Source: Corallococcus macrosporus
GTDB lineage: Bacteria > Myxococcota > Myxococcia > Myxococcales > Myxococcaceae
Length of the DNA stretch: 64,000 bases
Reading direction: 5' to 3'
NCBI RefSeq assembly: GCF_017302985.1
Contig: NZ_JAFIMU010000007.1
Location: 1,860,001-1,924,000 of the forward strand
Below are positions 61,649 to 64,000 of this stretch, one piece after another. The notes under the pieces are model-generated. The model was given only the letters and a program-made list of their open reading frames with translations, was not told the origin of the DNA and made no database searches. A program made the position numbers and the translations under genes. The stretch's first letter is position 1. Every line of letters begins with the position of its first letter.

Positions 61649-62023
61649 TCAGCGGCTCTCGACGGGGGCCGGCGCCAGGGTGGCGGCGGCCGTCGCGCCG
61701 GCGTTGGCGCGCTCCAGGTGCGGACCCAGTTGGCCGGTCAGCATCAGCGCGGCCATGCGGAAGTCGGAGATGAGCGACCAGAGCGGGTACTTGAAGGTCG
61801 CGGGCCGGTTGTGCTCGATCTTGAAGTGGCTGGCCCACGCGAAGCCGTAGGCGCACACCAGGGCGGCGGGAATCAGGGCGCCGCGCCCGGTGACGGCGGC
61901 GGTGACGCCCAGGCCCACGCCCAGGCTGGTGCCGGCGAAGTGCAGCCAGCGTGTCGACGCCTGCGAGTGCTCGCGCAGGTAGAACGGCCAGAACTCGCCA
62001 TAGGTCTGGATGCGGTCGGACAT
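61649..62023 (-). CDS. Mpo1-like (DUF962) membrane protein
   Basis: 124 aa. It starts TYGEFWPFYLREHSQASTRWLHFAGTSLGVGL, which is the DUF962/Mpo1 pattern with His residues in EHSQ and WLHFAGT. It continues VCAYGFAWASHFKIEHNRPATFKYPLWSLISDFRM with further conserved His (SHF, EHN). Mpo1 of yeast is an iron-dependent dioxygenase in the alpha-oxidation of phytosphingosine-derived 2-hydroxy fatty acids, in the ER membrane. Bacterial homologues are unstudied; a role in hydroxy-fatty-acid metabolism is plausible. Two hydrophobic segments are seen. It converges with pirin with one base between stops. Confidence 0.8.
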   Translation of the reverse strand: MSDRIQTYGEFWPFYLREHSQASTRWLHFAGTSLGVGLGVTAAVTGRGALIPAALVCAYGFAWASHFKIEHNRPATFKYPLWSLISDFRMAALMLTGQLGPHLERANAGATAAATLAPAPVESR

Positions 62024-62249
62024 GAGGTGAAGTTGTGTCCAGCTGCCTGCCTCCCGTCAACCCATGCGGGGCTCTTCGTGCCCGCACCGACACCGTCCGG
62101 CCCTGGAGGCCCGGCAGCCGGCAGGAGGGCAACCGGGCGGTCCTCGACGCGTCCTGTCGTTTTCGGGCGGTCCGGGAACAATTCAGCGCGGGCGGCGGAG
62201 GCCGGGAAGAGGCGCGGAATGCGCGTGTCGTGAAAGACTCGGGGCGCGC

Positions 62250-63293
62250 ATGAGTGACTGGACGCCCAAGCTGAACCCGACGGTGGACCTGCGGCGGCTT
62301 CCGCTGAACGCGGAGGAGGGCTTCGTGCTGTCGCGGCTGGACGGCCATACGCGGGAGAAGGACCTGCCCGCGCTGACGGGCTTCCCGCCGGACAAGCTGC
62401 GGGACATCCTCGCGAGGCTGGTGTCGCAGGGAGCGCTGCTGCCGGGCACGGAGGCCGTGAACACCGTGGTCCCGCCCACGGTGGAGCCGCGCGCGCCGAC
62501 GCTCGACGCGAGCGACACGGAGCCGCTGCCGGAAGCGGAGGCCCCGGTCGATTCCGACGACGAGGCCGGTGCCACGGACGACGTGCCCGAAGCGGTGCTG
62601 GGTGATTACCGCAAGCTCTTCGAGACGCGGCTGCACGGACTGCCGGAGGACCAGCGGGTGGCGCTCGCGCACGGAGCGGAGGACCCGGAGCTGTCCGCGC
62701 TGTGCTTCGACCCGGTGCCCGCCGTCATCAAGGCGGTGCTGGAGAACTCACGGGTCGGGCTCGCGCATGCACGGCTCATCGCCAGGCACCACCGCAACCC
62801 GGTGGGGCTGGAGGCGCTGGTGGCCCGCGCGGCGTTCGCATCGGACACGGGCGTGCGCCGCTTCCTCGTGCGCAACCCGCAGTTGCCGGTGGCCCTCTTC
62901 CGCCGCCTGTGGGCGATGCGCCGCCTGATGGAGCACCACAAGCTCACGGTGGACCGCGACGTGCCAGAGCAGACGCGCCGCACCGCGAGGGAGCTGCTGC
63001 GCCAGCGCTTCTCCACCGGCCCGTCCGAGGAGAAGGTGGAGCTCATCCTCAACACGGAAGGCCGGGCCCTGGGCGTGCTCGTGGGCATGCCGGTGGACGG
63101 CAAGACGACGTCGCTGTTGTGTGGCCGCACGTACCGCTCGCCCATGCTGGTGCAGAACATCGCGCGCTGGAGCGCCGCGCCGCCCGCGCTCATCGCGCAC
63201 CTGCTCAAGCAGGAGCTGGTCCGCCGTCAGCCCCAGTTGCGCATGATGCTCGCGCGCCACCCCAACGCCCCCGCTGACGCGAAGCGCGCCTGA
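62250..63293 (+). CDS. HEAT-like helical repeat protein with a small N-terminal domain
   Basis: 347 aa. The N-terminal ~65 residues (NPTVDLRRLPLNAEEGFVLSRLDGHTREKDLPALTGFPPDKLRDILARLVSQGALL) look like a small helical/winged-helix-like module often seen at the start of myxobacterial proteins. An acidic linker follows (about 85-110). The C-terminal ~230 residues are repeated helical hairpins (VALAHGAEDPELSALCFDPVPAVIKAVLENSRVGLAHARLIARHHRNPVGLEALV...), like DUF2336/HEAT-type units. No signal peptide, so cytoplasmic. The next gene starts 6 bp after this stop and encodes a nuclease-like protein, suggesting co-expression. Function is unknown. Confidence 0.65.
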   Translation: MSDWTPKLNPTVDLRRLPLNAEEGFVLSRLDGHTREKDLPALTGFPPDKLRDILARLVSQGALLPGTEAVNTVVPPTVEPRAPTLDASDTEPLPEAEAPVDSDDEAGATDDVPEAVLGDYRKLFETRLHGLPEDQRVALAHGAEDPELSALCFDPVPAVIKAVLENSRVGLAHARLIARHHRNPVGLEALVARAAFASDTGVRRFLVRNPQLPVALFRRLWAMRRLMEHHKLTVDRDVPEQTRRTARELLRQRFSTGPSEEKVELILNTEGRALGVLVGMPVDGKTTSLLCGRTYRSPMLVQNIARWSAAPPALIAHLLKQELVRRQPQLRMMLARHPNAPADAKRA

Positions 63294-63298
63294 GCCCC

Positions 63299-64000
63299 AT
63301 GCCCCACGCCGAGGCCCGGGTCGTCCACTCGCTGAAGCAACACCTGCTCAAGCACGGGCTGCGCGAGTCGCGCGTCCTGCACCTGCTGGTGGACGCGCAT
63401 CCGTCGTATGTCCGCAGCCCGTTCGCCCGGGCGCTGGAGCCCATGACCCAGCTCACGCTGGAGGACACGCGGCCCGACATCCTGTGCAGCGTGGCGCGGC
63501 CCGAGGGCGTCCTCGTCACCGGCATCGAGGTGAAGGCCTCCGAAAGGGATTGGGCTCACGGCCTGGGCCAGGCGCACACGTATCGCCCGAGCGTCCATCA
63601 CGCCTACCTCGCCCTGCCCACGCCCGCGGGCAAGCTCCGCGCCCCCACGCTCGCGCAGGCGCGGCGCATCGGTGTCGGCATCCTCGCGCAGGACGCGAAG
63701 GACTGGGTGGAGGTCGTTCCCCCCGAGGACCCCTCCCCGCTGCCCCGCGCCGTCAGCCAGGCCTCCTCCCTGCTCGAAGGCGTCCCCGCCGCGCGCAGCC
63801 TTCAGCTCAACCATCCGCTCAACTACCTCGCGGCCGCGTTCCTCGCGGACCGTGGCCCTGCGTGCCGGTCGTTGCTGGACTCGCTCGAGGCTCACTGGAA
63901 GGCCCTGCGGACCGAGGGGACCCGGCGTCACGCCGCGACGGGAGCCAGCACGCTCGGGCTCCTGGACCTGGACTGGAAGCCGACGGTCGAGGGCCGGGCC
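63299..64000 (+). CDS. PD-(D/E)XK nuclease-like protein, cut by the window edge
   Basis: At least 234 aa, open to the right edge, so its C-terminus is missing. It starts MPHAEARVVHSLKQHLLK, then a core with RPDILCSVARPEG (Asp60), VLVTGIEVKASERDWAHGLGQAHTYR (Glu77, Lys79, then Gln) and YLALPTPAG. Asp-x16-Glu-x-Lys with a following QxxxY is the arrangement of PD-(D/E)XK nucleases. A second, less conserved half follows (VEVVPPEDPSPLP and a helical part LNHPLNYLAAAFLADRGPACRSLLDSLEAHWKAL). ATG 63299 is six bases after the preceding stop, probably translationally coupled to 62250-63293. Role is unknown; DNA repair or defence are possible. Confidence 0.65.
   Translation, partial: MPHAEARVVHSLKQHLLKHGLRESRVLHLLVDAHPSYVRSPFARALEPMTQLTLEDTRPDILCSVARPEGVLVTGIEVKASERDWAHGLGQAHTYRPSVHHAYLALPTPAGKLRAPTLAQARRIGVGILAQDAKDWVEVVPPEDPSPLPRAVSQASSLLEGVPAARSLQLNHPLNYLAAAFLADRGPACRSLLDSLEAHWKALRTEGTRRHAATGASTLGLLDLDWKPTVEGRA

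Noticed and set aside
62035-62253. Possible small gene of 72 codons in the 226 bp gap
   Set aside because: No ribosome-binding site, no TANNNT box and shadow-like Arg/Gly/Pro composition. The gap otherwise shows nothing I can identify.

Overview
The window looks like chromosomal DNA of a myxobacterium, most likely family Myxococcaceae (Corallococcus or Myxococcus). The reasons are very high GC by eye with strong third-position GC bias, a protein ending in a MYXO-CTERM-like anchor, a response regulator fused to a myxobacterial PilZ-like domain, three large PAS/GAF histidine kinases plus one degenerate kinase, proteins pairing cyclic-nucleotide-binding domains with TPR-like repeats, and many lipoproteins and surface beta-propellers. 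Genus is an inference; there is no rRNA to settle it. I see no tRNA, rRNA, IS element, prophage, CRISPR array or origin. The window is gene-dense, and no gap between genes exceeds about 275 bp.

Layout. 1-5.7 kb: part of a MoxR / vWA / beta-propeller ('bpX') conflict-type system on the minus strand (fused degenerate-vWA/propeller protein, small bpX-like protein, MoxR ATPase), interrupted by a lipoprotein truncated globin with a membrane partner, and by an AHSA1/SRPBCC gene. 5.7-12.3 kb: an outer-membrane barrel protein, two alpha/beta hydrolases, a LysM/CHAP-like protein, a MATE exporter and a COG4880-type secreted propeller. 12.4-20.7 kb: a REC-PilZ regulator, a solitary Hsp70, atpH, a histidine-kinase-like protein that has lost its phospho-acceptor His, atpA and a HAD phosphatase. 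The ATP synthase genes are therefore split up. 20.9-28.4 kb: a PAS-GAF-PAS-GAF kinase, a MotB/OmpA-like protein, two tandem secreted paralogues, a MobA-like nucleotidyltransferase, and a CBS protein whose Shine-Dalgarno lies in a hairpin.

28.5-36.5 kb: a surface lipase plus FadL transporter operon (VolA-FadL type), a SEC-C protein and two tandem TPR-like + cNMP-binding proteins. 36.8-40.7 kb: a tightly overlapping four-gene operon (MYXO-CTERM propeller, lipoprotein, propeller lipoprotein, di-haem cytochrome c). 40.8-50.2 kb: a hybrid kinase, a SprT-like protein lacking its catalytic Glu, small conserved proteins, an NmrA-type reductase, a VAO-family flavoprotein and a Gly/Ala-rich protein of toxin-like composition. 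50.3-64 kb: TPR protein, ornithine cyclodeaminase-like protein, a GAF/PAS kinase, M20 peptidase, MsrA, a Tat-exported Gfo/Idh oxidoreductase, an AraC regulator divergent from an Old Yellow Enzyme, pirin, an Mpo1-like protein, a repeat protein and a truncated PD-(D/E)XK-like gene running off the right edge.

Expression signals fall into two groups. Many genes have a good GGAGG-type Shine-Dalgarno. A second group lacks one and instead has a TANNNT box 6-9 nt before the start codon, which is the arrangement of leaderless transcripts. Several good intrinsic terminators delimit operons. Most start codons were refined from these signals.
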